Counted from the first letter of the stretch, positions 42,845 through 53,110 are shown. The stretch is DNA of 64,000 nt from Candidatus Dependentiae bacterium (GCA_018266175.1 JAFEAY010000025.1:186001-250000), one strand, 5' to 3'. The notes: generated from the letters alone by a model not told the origin. Numbers and translations: made by a program.

Positions 42845-43852
42845 ATGTTTAATGAATTAATGCTTTGGACAAAAAAATTAAATGATGGATATGAGCTTGC
42901 AGCTGATTTCCATAAATTGTATGTAAACGTTCTACCCAGAGCCCCAAAGAAAATTGTGTTCGTTGGTATGGGTGGCTCCGGTATTGCAGGCAGAATTTTT
43001 AAAACTTTTTTTGATCAGCGCTCAGAAATTCCTGTGCATGTTGTTGCTGGTCCAACAATGCCAAGCTATGTTGATTCGCAAACGCTTGCCATTGTTATTT
43101 CCTACTCTGGGAACACCTGGGAAACACTCGATGTTCTCAAGCTACTTTCTGATCGGCATGTTCCTTTATTTGTTCTTGCGCATGGCGGAAGAGCGGCTGA
43201 AATTGCTCAGTTGCGCAATATTCCCTTTACCCTCATTCCTGAGTCATCAACTCCACGTTCGGCGCTTGGAATAATTTTAGGCTTTTTATGCTGCCTTTTT
43301 GAAGAAATGAATCTTCTTCCCGGTAAGCAAATTTTTGATGCTTTCTATAAACACGCTAGTACCTATTTATCAAAATTCTCAAATGAATCATTTTTTGAAG
43401 ACTTTATTAATAAGGCCAAAGGGTATGATAGCTTTCATATATGGGGTATTGAGGGGTATACCGATGCGGTTGCCTACAGATCCCAAACCCAGTTTAATGA
43501 AAATAGTAAAGTGGCGGCCGTTTTTGGCTCCTTTCCTGAAGTTTGTCATAACCTGATTGTGGGGTTTACTCAATTTGCTCAAAAGCCTCTGGTGATGCTG
43601 TGTGAGACCAGTTTTCTGCCTGCTCACCTTGATATTGCTCTAGATGCCGCAAGTGAATTACTCTATGAAAAGGGGGTTGTCCTTTACAAATCGCCTATTT
43701 TGGGTGATACTTTTGAGGAGCAACTTTTTAATATTATTTTATGGTCTGACTTTGCTTCGTGCTATCTTGCCCAAGAACGGGGGGTTCAAGCTCGACCGAA
43801 TCTCTTTATTGATGAGTTAAAAGAGAAGCAGAAGCAAAAAGGTATCAAGTAG
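42845..43852 (+). CDS. Bifunctional phosphoglucose/phosphomannose isomerase (SIS family)
   Basis: 335 residues, two SIS domains. KIVFVGMGGSGIAGRIFKTF and VISYSGNTWETLDVLKLL are the SIS sugar-binding loops; FGSFPEVCHNLIVGF matches the PE..HN catalytic block of the archaeal-type PGI/PMI family. It would interconvert glucose-6-P or mannose-6-P with fructose-6-P, linking glycolysis and mannose activation. Mannose supply would fit the TMTC-like proteins just upstream, but that link is inference. rpmE follows 12 bases later. Confidence 0.87.
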   Translation: MFNELMLWTKKLNDGYELAADFHKLYVNVLPRAPKKIVFVGMGGSGIAGRIFKTFFDQRSEIPVHVVAGPTMPSYVDSQTLAIVISYSGNTWETLDVLKLLSDRHVPLFVLAHGGRAAEIAQLRNIPFTLIPESSTPRSALGIILGFLCCLFEEMNLLPGKQIFDAFYKHASTYLSKFSNESFFEDFINKAKGYDSFHIWGIEGYTDAVAYRSQTQFNENSKVAAVFGSFPEVCHNLIVGFTQFAQKPLVMLCETSFLPAHLDIALDAASELLYEKGVVLYKSPILGDTFEEQLFNIILWSDFASCYLAQERGVQARPNLFIDELKEKQKQKGIK

Positions 43853-43864
43853 AGGTTTAGCGGC

Positions 43865-44065
43865 ATGAAGAGCGAAATTCATCCACAAATACATGCAATC
43901 AGTGTTCGTTGCGTATGCGGCAGCGCCTTTGATTCAATATCAACAGATGAAAAAATTTCAGTTGATATCTGTTCCCAATGCCATCCCTATTATACAGGGC
44001 AGCAGAAGTTTATCGACACTGCTGGTCGTATTGAGAAATTTCAAAAGCGCTTTACCAAGAAATAA
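43865..44065 (+). CDS. rpmE: Ribosomal protein bL31
   Basis: 66 residues of bL31, a zinc-binding protein at the bridge between the ribosomal subunits. The zinc cysteines are in [10 protein letters not shown] and [18 protein letters not shown], and the characteristic [10 protein letters not shown] ends it. So this is the zinc-binding (C+) paralog. rpmE next to prfA is a common bacterial arrangement. Confidence 0.96.
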   Translation: MKSEIHPQIHAISVRCVCGSAFDSISTDEKISVDICSQCHPYYTGQQKFIDTAGRIEKFQKRFTKK

Positions 44066-44167
44066 GCAGCAATACTGTTTATCTTGTGTTGTAAGTTATG
44101 GGGCAATAGCGTAATAACGCTGTTGCCTTAGCTATTTTTCTCATTAAAATCACCGAGTATAAGACTT

Positions 44168-45250
44168 ATGTTGGATTGGATACTTCTTCAAAAAGAATAT
44201 GATGAGCTCATTGCAAAGCTTGTAGACCCTGCATTGGAGCAACGACAACGCGCTACTTTTCAGAAACAGGCGTCACAATATGGGCATGTCCTTGAAGCTC
44301 ACAAGCAAATTGTTGCTGCTCAAAATGAGTTTGATAGTAACAAGAAGCAGATTGAACAAGAATCTGGTGAGATGCGACAATTGTATGAAGAAGAAAATCA
44401 ACAACTTGAGTTAAAAATCAAAAAGCTCAATCGAGAACTCGAAGATCTTTTGTACCCAGCTGATGATCGAGATGAACGTTCAGTTTTTATCGAAATTCGC
44501 GCTGGAGCTGGTGGACAAGAAGCGGCTTTGTTTGCAGCCGATTTGTATCGCATGTACCAAAACTATGCACTCTCCAAAAATTGGGAAGTTTCAGTTGTTG
44601 ACTGTAGTACAACCGATCTTGGTGGTTTTAAAGAACTCATCATGCATATCAAGGGTAAGCGCGGCTTTAAGCATTTCAAATTTGAATCAGGTGTACATCG
44701 TGTTCAGCGTGTTCCAAAAACCGAAACCGCTGGTCGTGTCCATACTTCAACCGTTACCGTTGCAGTAATGCCTGAAGTTGATGACGTTGATGTGCAAATT
44801 AATCCAAGTGATTTGCGTATTGATACCTACCGCTCCAGTGGAGCTGGTGGACAGCACGTTAATACTACCGACTCTGCAATCCGTATCACTCACATTCCAA
44901 CGGGTGTTGTGGTGACCTGCCAAGACGAGCGGTCACAAACAAAAAACAAAGCTAAGGCTATGAAGGTCTTGCAGGCCCGTATTTATGAAGCTGAACGTGC
45001 AAAGCATGAAGCGCAAGAAAGTGCTGCACGTAAGCAACAGGTTGGCACTGGCGAACGATCAGAAAAAATTCGAACTTATAACTTCCCCCAAAACCGTGTT
45101 TCCGACCATCGTACCGAAGTGACCCTCAAAAAGCTTGACTTGGTGATGGAAGGTGATCTTGAAGATCTTATTGAACCACTCTTTGAGTGGGATATTCAGC
45201 AACGACGATCACGCGGTTCGCTGTTTATTGGCCAGACTGGCAGTAAGTAA
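44168..45250 (+). CDS. prfA: Peptide chain release factor 1
   Basis: 360 residues. RF1 ends translation at UAA and UAG. The GGQ motif is in [20 protein letters not shown], and the codon-recognition loop has PKT in the PxT position (PAT in E. coli), which places it as RF1 rather than RF2. Length and the [15 protein letters not shown] block are standard. No prmC follows in the window. Confidence 0.96.
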   Translation: MLDWILLQKEYDELIAKLVDPALEQRQRATFQKQASQYGHVLEAHKQIVAAQNEFDSNKKQIEQESGEMRQLYEEENQQLELKIKKLNRELEDLLYPADDRDERSVFIEIRAGAGGQEAALFAADLYRMYQNYALSKNWEVSVVDCSTTDLGGFKELIMHIKGKRGFKHFKFESGVHRVQRVPKTETAGRVHTSTVTVAVMPEVDDVDVQINPSDLRIDTYRSSGAGGQHVNTTDSAIRITHIPTGVVVTCQDERSQTKNKAKAMKVLQARIYEAERAKHEAQESAARKQQVGTGERSEKIRTYNFPQNRVSDHRTEVTLKKLDLVMEGDLEDLIEPLFEWDIQQRRSRGSLFIGQTGSK

Positions 45251-45293
45251 TTCATATACTTTTTAAATCCCCTTATACAAAATAAAAACAAAA

Positions 45294-45872
45294 TTACTTT
45301 TTTTGAGCTGTAATTAAGTAAAATTTTTCTTGATCATTATGCTCATAACAAACATGTTCATATTCGCTTGATTCGATCAATGTTTGCATAATAAAAGCGC
45401 GCTTGTTTGCATTCCTTATATCTAAACAAAGATACAACGCGCCGCCAGATTTTAAGCTTTGTGCAATGCATCCCAGGACTTCTTTTATTGATTTATTGGC
45501 TTTAAGCCAGTCATCGGGAAATATCGATAAAATAAGATCTAAGCTTTTGCGGAAATCGAAGAAAAATGCGTCCATAGAAACAATGTGTAAATTATTGATT
45601 CCAGAGTAGTCGAGCGTTGTTTTTTCTGCCAATTTTTCATTCGGTTCTATGCTCAAAACCAACCCTTGAGGGAGAAGGTTTCGCGCAATATAAGCACTTA
45701 AATCTTCTTGAGCATAACTTATGTTTAAGAGATGTTCTGATCCTGCAAAGCTAATTGTTTCTAAAATTTGTAAGCCAATTTGAAATTGCTTGGAGGTATT
45801 AATACTTGCTCCATAAAGAGAACTTATTTTGAGCAATACGATAAAAATCAAAAAAAATATATGATGTTTCAT
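45294..45872 (-). CDS. Exported methyltransferase-like protein, probably degenerate
   Basis: 192 residues. Signal peptide ends SLYG/A. The mature part resembles a class I methyltransferase fold: LVLSIEPNEKLAEKT looks like the motif I/II region, DLILSIFPDDW the post-I strand, and LKSGGALYLCLD motif III. The usual GxGxG is missing (LLNISYAQED), so SAM binding is doubtful. It lies behind a better-preserved exported methyltransferase (45954-46829) and may be a decayed paralog. Confidence 0.68.
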   Translation of the reverse strand: MKHHIFFLIFIVLLKISSLYGASINTSKQFQIGLQILETISFAGSEHLLNISYAQEDLSAYIARNLLPQGLVLSIEPNEKLAEKTTLDYSGINNLHIVSMDAFFFDFRKSLDLILSIFPDDWLKANKSIKEVLGCIAQSLKSGGALYLCLDIRNANKRAFIMQTLIESSEYEHVCYEHNDQEKFYLITAQKK

Positions 45873-45903
45873 ACAACTCCAAGACGTTTGAGTGCTTTTT
45901 ACC

Positions 45904-45939
45904 TACGGGGGTTTGGTGAGTTATAACCAAACCCCCGTA
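45904..45939. terminator. Hairpin between the two methyltransferase-like genes
   Basis: Arms TACGGGGGTTTGGT (45904-45917) and its exact complement (45926-45939), with an 8-base loop. Strong stem; the T tract follows on the plus side. Likely a terminator for the upstream minus-strand gene or a stabilising hairpin. Confidence 0.7.
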
Positions 45940-45953
45940 AATTTTTACAGCTT

Positions 45954-46829
45954 TTATCTAAGTGGTTTTTGAGCGATTATGATTCCACAATCAAGACCCT
46001 GATTATAGGTTCCGTCAGGGTTTTTTGTTCCGTGCTCTTCAAGCTTTGCAAGAACGTCGCGTGAAAATTCTTCTCTGCGTTCTTGTGGAATTGCTTGTCC
46101 TAAAGGAATTGCAAAAATGGTTGCCATGCGCATTTCAGGGGTTAATTTCACTGTGCCAGAATTTTGGATAAAAACTTTTCCCAAGAAGCCTGCGTGAGCA
46201 AGGCTTTCTTGATATTGTTCAATAGGAATGCTGTTAGCTAAAACTTTCTTCCCTTCATAGTACTTCTTCCATTGTGGCAATTCTGTTATTTCGCGTGCAC
46301 CTTTGAGCACAGGAATTGGGTATGATTCTGTGTGATCGATGTTAAATACTGCAAGAAGTTTGCCGCCTGGTTTTAAGCTTGCGTATACGCCGCTTAAGAA
46401 TGCTTCTAGTTGCTCTAGATTGTCAAACCAGTGAATGCAATGTACTGATATTGCGGCATCGAATTGTTCTTGGTAATCAAGATTGCGAGCATCTTTGAGT
46501 TCAATAGTAAGGTTTGGGAGTGGACTTGCTGTTTGCTTTTGATTTGATTTTTCAATCATGCCTTTATCGTTGTCTATAGCAACAACTGATCCCTTGTGAA
46601 AAATTTTTGCCATGTACGCTGCAAGTCTGCAGGTTCCGCATCCTATATCAAGTATTGATATTTCACTCTCCGTATCAAGGCCTGCTTGCTCAAGAAGTTT
46701 TAGGCCGTGGTTAAATTGTCCATCAGAACCTCGGTCGTATTGCTCTGCATCCCAGCTTGATTGCATGCCAAATAATGGTGTTGTAACAAGTGATACGATG
46801 AAAAATGTAAAAAATATCTGACGGTTCAT
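45954..46829 (-). CDS. Exported SAM-dependent methyltransferase
   Basis: 291 residues. Signal peptide ends PLFG, directly followed by MQSSWDAEQYDRGSDGQFNH. The fold is well kept: ISILDIGCGTCRLAAYMAKI (motif I), VVAIDNDKGMIEKS (II), FDAAISVHCIHWF (post-II) and LKPGGKLLAVFNID (III). This is the trans-aconitate/BioC-type methyltransferase group. ATG 46829 is chosen because AAGGAG stands 6 bases before it; upstream in-frame starts lack one. Why a SAM-dependent enzyme should be exported is unclear, because SAM is not in the periplasm; it would make sense if the protein acts in a host cytosol. Confidence 0.82.
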   Translation of the reverse strand: MNRQIFFTFFIVSLVTTPLFGMQSSWDAEQYDRGSDGQFNHGLKLLEQAGLDTESEISILDIGCGTCRLAAYMAKIFHKGSVVAIDNDKGMIEKSNQKQTASPLPNLTIELKDARNLDYQEQFDAAISVHCIHWFDNLEQLEAFLSGVYASLKPGGKLLAVFNIDHTESYPIPVLKGAREITELPQWKKYYEGKKVLANSIPIEQYQESLAHAGFLGKVFIQNSGTVKLTPEMRMATIFAIPLGQAIPQERREEFSRDVLAKLEEHGTKNPDGTYNQGLDCGIIIAQKPLR

Positions 46830-47077
46830 ACCAGTCTCCTTGTTTTTAATGAGGTTGTTAACCGACCTTAAATAATTTTTTAACGGTATCATTTTTAAGA
46901 CCGATAGCATAGATATTAGTCATATCTTGCCAATTAAGGACAGAGAATTGGTAATTGAGTCTTTTATGGCCCAAAGGCCCCTTTTCACCATTTAAACCCC
47001 CGGTTTTTCCTGGTTTTGACAAAATATTTCTGTTTGATAATATTGATAATATTGAATTAATCAGTGGAGGGGTCTAT

Positions 47078-49867
47078 ATGAAAAAAATTATTCAATCATT
47101 TTGTATTCCAGTTTTGATGTTTTTACTAAAAATTACATCGCTGACAGGTATGGAGCATAGCTCTGTTCAATTAAAATCAGAGTCAGATTCATTGATTATT
47201 GATTTATCAACAAGTAGCAGTTCTAGTTCTTCAAGCAATGATGCCAATATTCATAGTCATCAAGATAGTAATCAATCACGAGAATCATTGCAGGATGATT
47301 TTGGATCACCTGAAAATAAAGCTCCACAATTGCTTGAAAATATTTTTGAGCAATTGATTGCTGATGGTAGTAAGGATCCACAAACTGGTCGAATGCTTTG
47401 TACTGTTTTTTATCTGCGCGAGCAGCTCATTAAGCTTTTTACGTACGAAAAGATTTCAAGTTCTGAAGAGTTAGATAGCGAGCGCTATGACAATGCTTAT
47501 TTAATGATAAATACGATTTATTTGAAGGCTATTGCTCTTCTTCCGTTAGAAGTACAACAACTCTTAGAAGAGCTTGACCAACATTTTGAGTTGAGTGAAA
47601 ATTCTTCTTCATTTAAAAGCTTTGCGCTGATTCAAGCCTCTAGGCATTTTTTTGCACGTAAAGTGTACAGCTTGCTTCATGAGCTTGAAAATTTTTATAC
47701 GTTGGGATTGAATGTTTTAACAAATAAAAATATCGTAAAGCAGATGCAATCAACTGAGTTTGTTAAATGTTTAAATCATATTAATTTGTCAGAACAATTC
47801 GTTCTTTTTAAATATAGCTCAGAGAATTTCTTTAGTAATAAGCTTGATAAATATAGCTTTTTAGATTCAAAAATTATTATTCCAGCATTTTGGTTACAAT
47901 GTGAAGCGCCAATTCAATGTATTTTTGATTTAGACGATAAGGTTCTTGAGTCAGAGATGAGTTCTTGTCAGAAAATATCAGGACTACCAGATCGCGTTGT
48001 GAGCCCAGAACAGAAGGTTTATTTGCATCAACTTTCCAGTATTATGAGTTCAGCTCAACGGCTCAAGTACTTGCTCAATGAATGTAAGCAGTTATGGACA
48101 AGAGATAAAGAGCTTTGGGCTGACTTGGATACAAAGAGCTTTATTAACGATTTTATTGATCAGACATCGGGTTTTAAGCAAGCGTACGCTCATGTGTATG
48201 ACTCTGTATTTGAGAAAATTCATGCATCGAGGGTTTCAAATTTTTCATTTAATTTATCTGAATGGGCTAAAAATTGGTTTGCTTATTTTTTCATAAATCA
48301 AGATAAGCAAATCCAGGAACTCCCTTTTAGTAATAAATTGCCTCAAAAAATATTTTGTATTGAAAACGTGTTATCTCATAGCTCTATTGATCAGCTTGAA
48401 ATTTTGAGACAGGCTTTTGATCGAAATGTATTTTTTGTTAATCAAATTATAAACTATCATGAGCAGCAAGAACGTCTTTCTAGGTTTAAATCAGGAAAAA
48501 AATCTAAGAAAAAATCAAAATCAGTTGTAATGGTAAAATCATTTGAGCAAAATTTACACGATCTTATTTATAATCACCTTGCTCAGAATGTAACATTTAA
48601 CGATAAGCTCGATCAAAGCTTATATCAAGCCGTTATTGAATGTGATGATTTGCGCTGTTTGCTTCTATCAAGTGGTGTTATTTTAGGTAAGAAATACGGA
48701 GAAAATCTATCGTGCTATTTGAGGTATCGCCTATCATCGCTTGAAGAAGAGGTTACGGAAAAAGATCTTGTTCAATTAAAAAGTACTTCTGAAAAGCTTC
48801 GTATTGATATTGGTGATAATGGTTTTTTGCGTATTCCTGATCTTTATACACGCGTGGTTCATGCGTATTATCTAGAACGAATTCAAGACCGAATAAAGCA
48901 GCTTGTTAAAAGTAATGCGTTTGCTGCTGAACCTAAAAAAACAAAGAAAAAAAAGAAAAAAAGTTCGGGTCAAAAAAAGCGTTCAAAAATGCGTATTGAT
49001 AAGGGCTCTCAGGATTCCCAATTGCCTTATCCTGATGCGCACGATAATTTAGATTCCGATATTCAAAATGATTCGTCTATTAAAGATTCTTCGCATTCGT
49101 TTATTCAAGAAGATTCTTTAGTAATTGTTGAGTCAGAGCTGTCTACTTTAAAAGAACAAAATGATTCGGTCTTGGATGAAACTGTTGAGAAAATTTTGAT
49201 AGGTGATTGCCAAGAAGAGTTTGCTCAATCTGGAAAATGGGTACTTGTTGGTAAGAAAAAAAAGTGTAAGAAATTAAGTCCATATAAAAAGTTTATTCAG
49301 AGTCTTCAGGAATCTTTATCAATATCTTCAGACTTCTTTTATTCTGCTGATGAAGTTATTCATTCGGGATATAATTGTGCAATCATCAATCAACCACCTT
49401 CATCGTTTAATAAGCAAATTGGAGTAGTTCTTTATTTACAAGAAAAAAATCAAGCTCCTCACATTAAGCATTTAAAATCTTATGCTCGCATAAGAAAAGC
49501 TCGAAATCATATACTCAACAAAAAGGATAATTTTCATGATTTTTCATATCGAACTGAAGATTACCTTGAGTATGGTCTTCTGGTTGCCAGCATTGAAGAG
49601 GCTGCACATAACCAGCTTTGTTTAAGTCTGAAAAATTTTAAGCTCCCTCAAGATTGCTATGCAATTCTTATCCCAGGTAAGCTTTTATGCTTTAATCCGA
49701 ACAGCTTAAGCGCAGAAGAAAGAGAACGCGTGCTTGATCAAAATCAACCAGGAGAACCTGGTGTTTTTGCAGGAGCTTTTGTTTTCATTTTCAAAAAACA
49801 TGATCACACGTGTGTGCATCGTTGTTTTCATCAGGCAAAACTTGTAGACCAGGAAGCTGATGCCTAG
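47078..49867 (+). CDS. Large secreted hypothetical protein with lysine-rich and Ser-rich segments
   Basis: 929 residues. Signal peptide ends LTG followed directly by MEHSS. A Ser-run (SSSSSSS near residue 50), a long helical body, a lysine-rich patch KKTKKKKKKSS near residue 620, an acidic disordered part, then a folded C-terminus of about 200 residues including a mixed alpha/beta piece (AIINQPPSSFNKQIGVVLYL and FAGAFVFIFKKHDH). I find no family. ATG 47078 is chosen for GGAGG 8 bases upstream; earlier in-frame ATG 46955 would precede the signal peptide with 41 residues. Possibly a host-directed effector with a nuclear-type basic patch; this is speculation. Confidence 0.72.
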   Translation: MKKIIQSFCIPVLMFLLKITSLTGMEHSSVQLKSESDSLIIDLSTSSSSSSSSNDANIHSHQDSNQSRESLQDDFGSPENKAPQLLENIFEQLIADGSKDPQTGRMLCTVFYLREQLIKLFTYEKISSSEELDSERYDNAYLMINTIYLKAIALLPLEVQQLLEELDQHFELSENSSSFKSFALIQASRHFFARKVYSLLHELENFYTLGLNVLTNKNIVKQMQSTEFVKCLNHINLSEQFVLFKYSSENFFSNKLDKYSFLDSKIIIPAFWLQCEAPIQCIFDLDDKVLESEMSSCQKISGLPDRVVSPEQKVYLHQLSSIMSSAQRLKYLLNECKQLWTRDKELWADLDTKSFINDFIDQTSGFKQAYAHVYDSVFEKIHASRVSNFSFNLSEWAKNWFAYFFINQDKQIQELPFSNKLPQKIFCIENVLSHSSIDQLEILRQAFDRNVFFVNQIINYHEQQERLSRFKSGKKSKKKSKSVVMVKSFEQNLHDLIYNHLAQNVTFNDKLDQSLYQAVIECDDLRCLLLSSGVILGKKYGENLSCYLRYRLSSLEEEVTEKDLVQLKSTSEKLRIDIGDNGFLRIPDLYTRVVHAYYLERIQDRIKQLVKSNAFAAEPKKTKKKKKKSSGQKKRSKMRIDKGSQDSQLPYPDAHDNLDSDIQNDSSIKDSSHSFIQEDSLVIVESELSTLKEQNDSVLDETVEKILIGDCQEEFAQSGKWVLVGKKKKCKKLSPYKKFIQSLQESLSISSDFFYSADEVIHSGYNCAIINQPPSSFNKQIGVVLYLQEKNQAPHIKHLKSYARIRKARNHILNKKDNFHDFSYRTEDYLEYGLLVASIEEAAHNQLCLSLKNFKLPQDCYAILIPGKLLCFNPNSLSAEERERVLDQNQPGEPGVFAGAFVFIFKKHDHTCVHRCFHQAKLVDQEADA

Positions 49868-49950
49868 GACTAATATTCCACGTAATAACGACGCGATTAT
49901 TGTTTTGATCTGCTCGAAATAAACAATCGTTTTTTAAGCTATAAATTCTT

Positions 49951-49990
49951 AAAGTCGCAGCAAAAATATTTTGCTGCGACTTTTTATTTT
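49951..49990 (+). terminator. Terminator of the 929-residue secreted protein gene
   Basis: AAAGTCGCAGCAAAA (49951-49965) pairs with its complement at 49969-49983, followed by TTATTTTTT. Confidence 0.87.
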
Positions 49991-50127
49991 TTCAAGTAAT
50001 AAAAATTTTTGATAGTTCTTAAAAAACTTGAAAGAGACGCCTTAAATATTTGCTGAAGTTTTTTATGAGGTGTGTATATTGGTCCAATAGTTTTACAACA
50101 GTCTCATTTTTAAGAAGGGTAGAATAG

Positions 50128-51351
50128 ATGTTTGGTATCGTTGAATACTTAATGACCGATAATCGATATATGAGTTTGGTGGGTATAGTTGCTATTTTGG
50201 GAATTGCGTTTTTATTTTCACGCAATCGTAATCGCATTCGTCCACGACAAATTTTGACCGCACTTGCAATGCAGTTTGGTATTGCATTTTTCATTCTCAA
50301 AACATCGATTGGAGCATCAATGTTTATGGGCATAGCTCATGGCTTTGAATCGCTCTACCGCTTTGCAGATCAAGGCTGTGCCTTTGTTTTTGGTAACCTT
50401 GCAAATTTAGAAGGTCCATGGGGCTTTGTTTTTGCCATCAAGGTTGTCCCAATCATTATTTTCTTTGGTGCACTCATGGCACTTATGTATCACCTTGGTG
50501 TTGTACAGCTTTTTGTTAAAGGATTAGCGTTTGCAATTCGCCCACTCCTTGGAACTTCTGGTGCAGAGACGTTGTCAGTCGCTGCAAACAGTATGCTTGG
50601 ACAAACTGAGGCTCCACTCCTAATCAAAAATTATCTTGCACGCATGACGCAGTCTGAAATGCTTACCGTCATGGTGAGTGGTATGGCGCACTTGAGCGGC
50701 TCAATTCTTGCCGTTTATGGCTTGATGGGTGTTCCTATTGTACATCTTCTTTCAGCAAGCATTATGGCAATTCCTGGTGCAATCTTGATTGCAAAAATCC
50801 TCATGCCTGAAGTTGAAACGCCTGAAACACTCGCCGGTAATAAAATTGATATGAAGCCTGCAACTAAAAACGTACTTGATGCACTTTCGTCTGGCACCTC
50901 CGATGGATTGCGTTTAGCTGTTAACGTTGCTGCAATGCTTATTGCATTCATTAGTTTAATGGCAATGGCAAGTGCAATACTTGAATTCTGTACCGGCTTT
51001 ACCTTAAGTGCTGTGTTTGGAAAGCTATTTTACGGTGTTGCTTACTTAATCGGTATTCCTGGTGTTGATTGCCAAGCTGCTGGCGTATTGCTTGGTGAAA
51101 AGCTTGTGATTAATGAATTTGTTGCATATACACATTTCATAGCATCAAATTTAACACCTCGATCAATTGCTATTTTGACCTATGCGCTTGCAGGATTTTC
51201 AAATTTCTCATGCATTGGAATTCAGATTGGTGGTATCGGTGCTATTTGCCCAGAAAAACGTGAGCTGTTGACACGACTTGGTTTGATGGCGCTGCTTGGT
51301 GGTACGCTTGCTAACTTACTCAATGCATCAATTGCAGGTTTATTTATTTAA
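50128..51351 (+). CDS. nupC: Concentrative nucleoside transporter (CNT/NupC)
   Basis: 407 residues, about ten transmembrane helices. The CNT signature region reads ANSMLGQTEAPLLIKNYLAR followed by MTQSEMLTVMVSGMAHLSGS. The family imports nucleosides with protons or sodium ions. In an organism that takes nucleosides from its host this would feed salvage; that use is inference. AAGGG lies upstream. The ankyrin gene 51378-52043 starts 26 bases after its stop. Confidence 0.92.
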   Translation: MFGIVEYLMTDNRYMSLVGIVAILGIAFLFSRNRNRIRPRQILTALAMQFGIAFFILKTSIGASMFMGIAHGFESLYRFADQGCAFVFGNLANLEGPWGFVFAIKVVPIIIFFGALMALMYHLGVVQLFVKGLAFAIRPLLGTSGAETLSVAANSMLGQTEAPLLIKNYLARMTQSEMLTVMVSGMAHLSGSILAVYGLMGVPIVHLLSASIMAIPGAILIAKILMPEVETPETLAGNKIDMKPATKNVLDALSSGTSDGLRLAVNVAAMLIAFISLMAMASAILEFCTGFTLSAVFGKLFYGVAYLIGIPGVDCQAAGVLLGEKLVINEFVAYTHFIASNLTPRSIAILTYALAGFSNFSCIGIQIGGIGAICPEKRELLTRLGLMALLGGTLANLLNASIAGLFI

Positions 51352-51377
51352 ATAAGTTTGAAGAAACGAGAGTAGTA

Positions 51378-52043
51378 ATGAAGTTACTAAAAAATCTTTT
51401 TGTTTTGACCATTGCATGTATTTTCTTGTCTGTTTCTCTGAATGGAGTATTACAAAACGAAGAATCAGATTACGATAAATATCGTGTCATAAAATATGGG
51501 CTTGAGGTTGAAAACCCCGGTCAAAATGTCATCTATTCGATTATCCAGTTAGGTAATCCCATTGATGTCTGCGAAGTCATGGAATTGTTCTTTCGAGTAG
51601 GAAATGAAACAGAGCGGAATCAGATAGTAAACTATCTCTCAACCAAAGGTGCTTTTATAGATGGTAATGGGAGGCCTGTGCTTCATGTCGCTGCGTCGCT
51701 ATCTAGTCAAGCTCAAGCATATCGAATTATCAAATTTTTGCTTCAAGTCTTTGGTTCTCAGTATGTTAATCAACAAGATAGCGCAGGTCAGACGCCGCTA
51801 CATATTGCAGCTTTTGCTGGGCATGAACAAGTAATAAAATGTTTGTTGGAAAATGGTGCTGATGAAACTATTTCAACTCACAAGGGCAAGCTTGCTTTTG
51901 AACTTGCTCATGATGCTGGCCATAAGGTAATTAGGGATTATTTATCAAGCTTATATCAGGAGCTCGTGATAAAAAAAAATTCAGGCTTCTCATATAACAT
52001 AACTGATTTGAAAAACCGAACGATTTGTTATTCTAATCTATAA
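51378..52043 (+). CDS. Secreted ankyrin-repeat protein
   Basis: 221 residues. Signal peptide ends SLNG. Ankyrin repeats lie at residues about 85-200, the best being DSAGQTPLHIAAFAGHEQVI followed by KCLLENGADETIS and KLAFELAHDAGHKVIRDYL. Fourth small secreted ankyrin protein in the window. Possibly co-transcribed with nupC. Confidence 0.85.
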   Translation: MKLLKNLFVLTIACIFLSVSLNGVLQNEESDYDKYRVIKYGLEVENPGQNVIYSIIQLGNPIDVCEVMELFFRVGNETERNQIVNYLSTKGAFIDGNGRPVLHVAASLSSQAQAYRIIKFLLQVFGSQYVNQQDSAGQTPLHIAAFAGHEQVIKCLLENGADETISTHKGKLAFELAHDAGHKVIRDYLSSLYQELVIKKNSGFSYNITDLKNRTICYSNL

Positions 52044-52114
52044 AATGAGCTTACGGCTTTTCACTTATTTTTTTTGCGATGCGATGAGTAAAAAACAATC
52101 TAAATTATAATAAT

Positions 52115-52159
52115 CCAATAAGAAGAGGGTCGATTCAAAACCGGCCCTCTTCTTATTGG
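52115..52159. terminator. Bidirectional hairpin
   Basis: CCAATAAGAAGAGGG (52115-52129) pairs with its exact complement (52145-52159). It lies between the convergent ankyrin and secreted-protein genes. Confidence 0.8.
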
Positions 52160-52177
52160 AAATTACGTTACGTTTTA

Positions 52178-52870
52178 TTAAGCGGTTAAAGCAGCTTCAA
52201 GGAGTTGTCTGCATTTTTCAAAATCTGCTCCTGATTTGAACCAGGCGCAATCGACATCTAATTCTTCCGCTTCAACTTCTGTTAGATAAGCAATATCAGT
52301 TTCAGTTATCAATAACCCATTATTGATGAGATATTCAACAATATCTGGTATGCCATATTCCAGAGCTGTTCTGAGTGCGCTGGCAATATGTTCAGGAGAG
52401 ATAATGTGTATTTCAAGTGTGTTAATTTGCTTAACGCAATCCTGTACCAGGTACTGAATATGAGTATAATGAGCTTTTTCTAGATCCTCAGTCAGCTGCG
52501 AAACAAGGCTTACTAAATTATTCTTATTTAATTGAGCATGTTCTTCAGCTTGTTCTGTGAGAATATTACGAAGTTTTCTTGCTGTATTTGTCCGACGAGC
52601 AAGAGCACCTCTTTTCGATGAGCTATTTCCGCTGCTACGTAATTTTCCTGAACTTCTCAATTGTTTAAACATGTTTTCAGTTAAAAGGCCAGGGTATTTT
52701 TCATTGAGCGTCTTGAGCTTGCGAACTTCATCTTCATCAAGCTTGTTTCCTTGTTCAATCTTGGTAGCAATAGATTGAATATCTTCATCGGTATAAACGA
52801 CCGCTTTAACCTGCAATGTATAACTAAATACAAGTAGAACGAGTGTGCAAAGACGCGATGAAAAATTCAT
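52178..52870 (-). CDS. Secreted hypothetical protein, basic middle and possible ankyrin-like end
   Basis: 230 residues. Signal peptide ends QVKA. Start 52870 is chosen for AAAGGAGG 5 bases upstream; an earlier in-frame start (52918) lacks one. The middle has a Ser/Arg-rich stretch (RSSGKLRSSGNSSSKRGALA). The C-terminus has HIASALRTALEYGIPDIVEY followed by LINNGLLI, which looks like one degenerate ankyrin unit. No function assigned. Confidence 0.75.
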   Translation of the reverse strand: MNFSSRLCTLVLLVFSYTLQVKAVVYTDEDIQSIATKIEQGNKLDEDEVRKLKTLNEKYPGLLTENMFKQLRSSGKLRSSGNSSSKRGALARRTNTARKLRNILTEQAEEHAQLNKNNLVSLVSQLTEDLEKAHYTHIQYLVQDCVKQINTLEIHIISPEHIASALRTALEYGIPDIVEYLINNGLLITETDIAYLTEVEAEELDVDCAWFKSGADFEKCRQLLEAALTA

Positions 52871-53110
52871 CTTGCCTCCTTTATAAATAATGAACGAAGA
52901 ATACAAAACAAAAAACATAAGAACAATAATAACTGAATGAATAAAAATTTGAATAAAAATTATTTTTATATTCAGTTATTGCTATTTGAATTGAGGTGTT
53001 TTGTGGAATTAAGGAACAAGCTAATAAAATTTTTTAATAGAGCTCTATTTTTATTCTATAATCAGATAATATGAATGTATTAGAAATATAAAATAGTAAT
53101 AAGGAATTTC

